DNA of 64,000 bases from Streptomyces sp. 135 (GTDB taxonomy: Bacteria > Actinomycetota > Actinomycetes > Streptomycetales > Streptomycetaceae): assembly GCF_020026305.1 (NCBI RefSeq), contig NZ_CP075691.1, positions 6,944,001-7,008,000 on the forward strand. Reading direction: 5' to 3'. The notes beneath the pieces were generated by a model. That model worked only from the letters and a program-made list of their open reading frames with translations. It was not told where the DNA came from and made no database searches. Positions 63,320 to 64,000 of the stretch are shown here, in pieces. How positions within the stretch are numbered: the first letter of the stretch is position 1; each line of letters begins with the position of its first letter. Position numbers and translations under genes: made by a program.

Positions 63320-64000
63320 TCAGGCGCCGCTCGCGACGAGTTCGTCCGCCGCGCCGTTCACCGGCCGCGGCGTGCCCGTGAGGTCCACCGTGAACAGCGC
63401 GACCCCCAGCGCGTCCGCCCGGGCGCGCGCCTCGTCCGTATATCCGGCCAGGCAGAAGAAGGCGCAGGCGGCAGGGGTCTCGCCCGCCGCCGTCATCGCG
63501 GTGAGCCACAGGCATTCGACGTCGCGGGCCGTGATGCGCCGCGGGCCGGGATCGACCTGGGCCAGCATCCCGCGGGCGGTGATCCGCGCCCCCGAGGGCG
63601 GGCGCCGCGCGGCGCTGCGGGTGTCGGGGAAGCCGAGCCACCGCAGGTACAGGGCGGCCACGGTCACGGCGTCACGAGCGTCGTGGATCGGCGGCGGCCG
63701 GAAGGCGCGCCCCGAGGGAGCCGGTGTACGCGGCGCCCTGGGCACTCGCGGCGCCGGTACGACCGCCAGGCGCAGGACGGCCCCGCAGGCGCAGGCCAGC
63801 TCCGGTTGCGGCCACTGGAACGGGCGGCCGCAGGGCCGGCAGTGCACGGTGACCCACTCGTCCGCCCAGTTCCGGTCGGTGACCGGCGTCGGCGGCGCGC
63901 CCCGGGCCATCGGCGGGGTGAGCGGGGCGCCGCACGCGCACGGCAGGGAAGGGGGCACGTACAGATGCTCGCGCCGGCAGCTGGGACACCGCACCGGCAT
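63320..64000 (-). CDS. Zinc-ribbon protein with possible Mrr-like C-terminal domain (may continue beyond window)
   Basis: 226 aa from an ATG exactly at the window edge, so an upstream start cannot be excluded. Two zinc ribbons open the protein: RCPSCRREH with CACGAPL, and CRPCGRPF with CACGAVL. The C-terminal half (ARDAVTVAALYLRWLGFPD, ITARGMLAQVDPGPRRITAR, CAFFCLAGYTDEARARADAL, FTVDLTGTPRPVNGAADE) resembles the end of restriction endonuclease-like Mrr domains, in which Ala/Arg-rich helices follow the catalytic core. No catalytic residues can be fixed. Confidence 0.6.
   Translation of the reverse strand: MPVRCPSCRREHLYVPPSLPCACGAPLTPPMARGAPPTPVTDRNWADEWVTVHCRPCGRPFQWPQPELACACGAVLRLAVVPAPRVPRAPRTPAPSGRAFRPPPIHDARDAVTVAALYLRWLGFPDTRSAARRPPSGARITARGMLAQVDPGPRRITARDVECLWLTAMTAAGETPAACAFFCLAGYTDEARARADALGVALFTVDLTGTPRPVNGAADELVASGA

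Overview
The window is very GC-rich, with GC-biased third codon positions, many GTG/TTG starts, Tat-type signal peptides and protein families typical of actinomycetes (SPW-repeat, DUF5709, DUF6098, DUF5954, AzlCD, NHLP/NHLM export). It looks like a chromosomal segment of a Streptomyces or close relative. No rRNA, tRNA or CRISPR array was seen.

Layout. (1) 1-2.6 kb: end of a sugar-type operon (SDR, degenerate NAD-epimerase, GT9 glycosyltransferase). (2) 2.6-14.7 kb: stress and housekeeping genes (phosphoesterase operon, SDR, catalase, small actinobacterial DUF proteins, a Vms1/Rv2629-like protein, ferritin-like and hemerythrin proteins). Several are preceded by GNNT-N15/16-GGGTAC sites resembling Streptomyces SigB-type stress promoters. 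A 590-bp minisatellite lies at 8.5-9.1 kb. (3) 14.8-24 kb: two paralogous PAP2 membrane enzymes flanking an EF-hand protein, then secreted proteins (DD-peptidase-like hydrolase, beta-rich protein, beta-propeller amidohydrolase). (4) 24.4-35.5 kb: a compact biosynthetic locus. An FAD/NAD(P) enzyme, a methyltransferase, an argininosuccinate-lyase-like enzyme, a PduX-like threonine kinase, a PLP-enzyme/ATP-grasp fusion, an AzlCD exporter and an AlaX editing protein run one way. Convergent to them is a PGM1-like ATP-grasp peptide ligase, translationally coupled to a 23-codon ORF that may be its precursor peptide. (5) 36-46 kb: a decayed mobile region with terminase remnants, an IS5-type relic, an intact IS701-type element with CTAG duplication, a secreted NucA/NucB-like nuclease facing a SUKH immunity-like gene, and a dead IS630 element that splits a gene in frame. 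(6) 46-51 kb: CorA, an AlkZ-like protein, a LuxR regulator and an acyl-CoA synthetase. (7) 51.6-57.9 kb: a double-glycine-leader peptide followed by NHLP/NHLM-type export genes, two of which carry frame problems. (8) 58-64 kb: DUF5954, an acyl-CoA synthetase, GNAT, MFS and AlkB genes and a zinc-ribbon protein cut by the window edge.

Most interesting: the 24.4-35.5 kb locus reads as a route from L-threonine via O-phosphothreonine to a 2,3-diaminobutyrate-like amino acid, with export and tRNA-proofreading protection. That residue might be joined to a ribosomally made peptide by the PGM1-like ligase. Gene families and order are read from the sequence; the pathway and product are inference.
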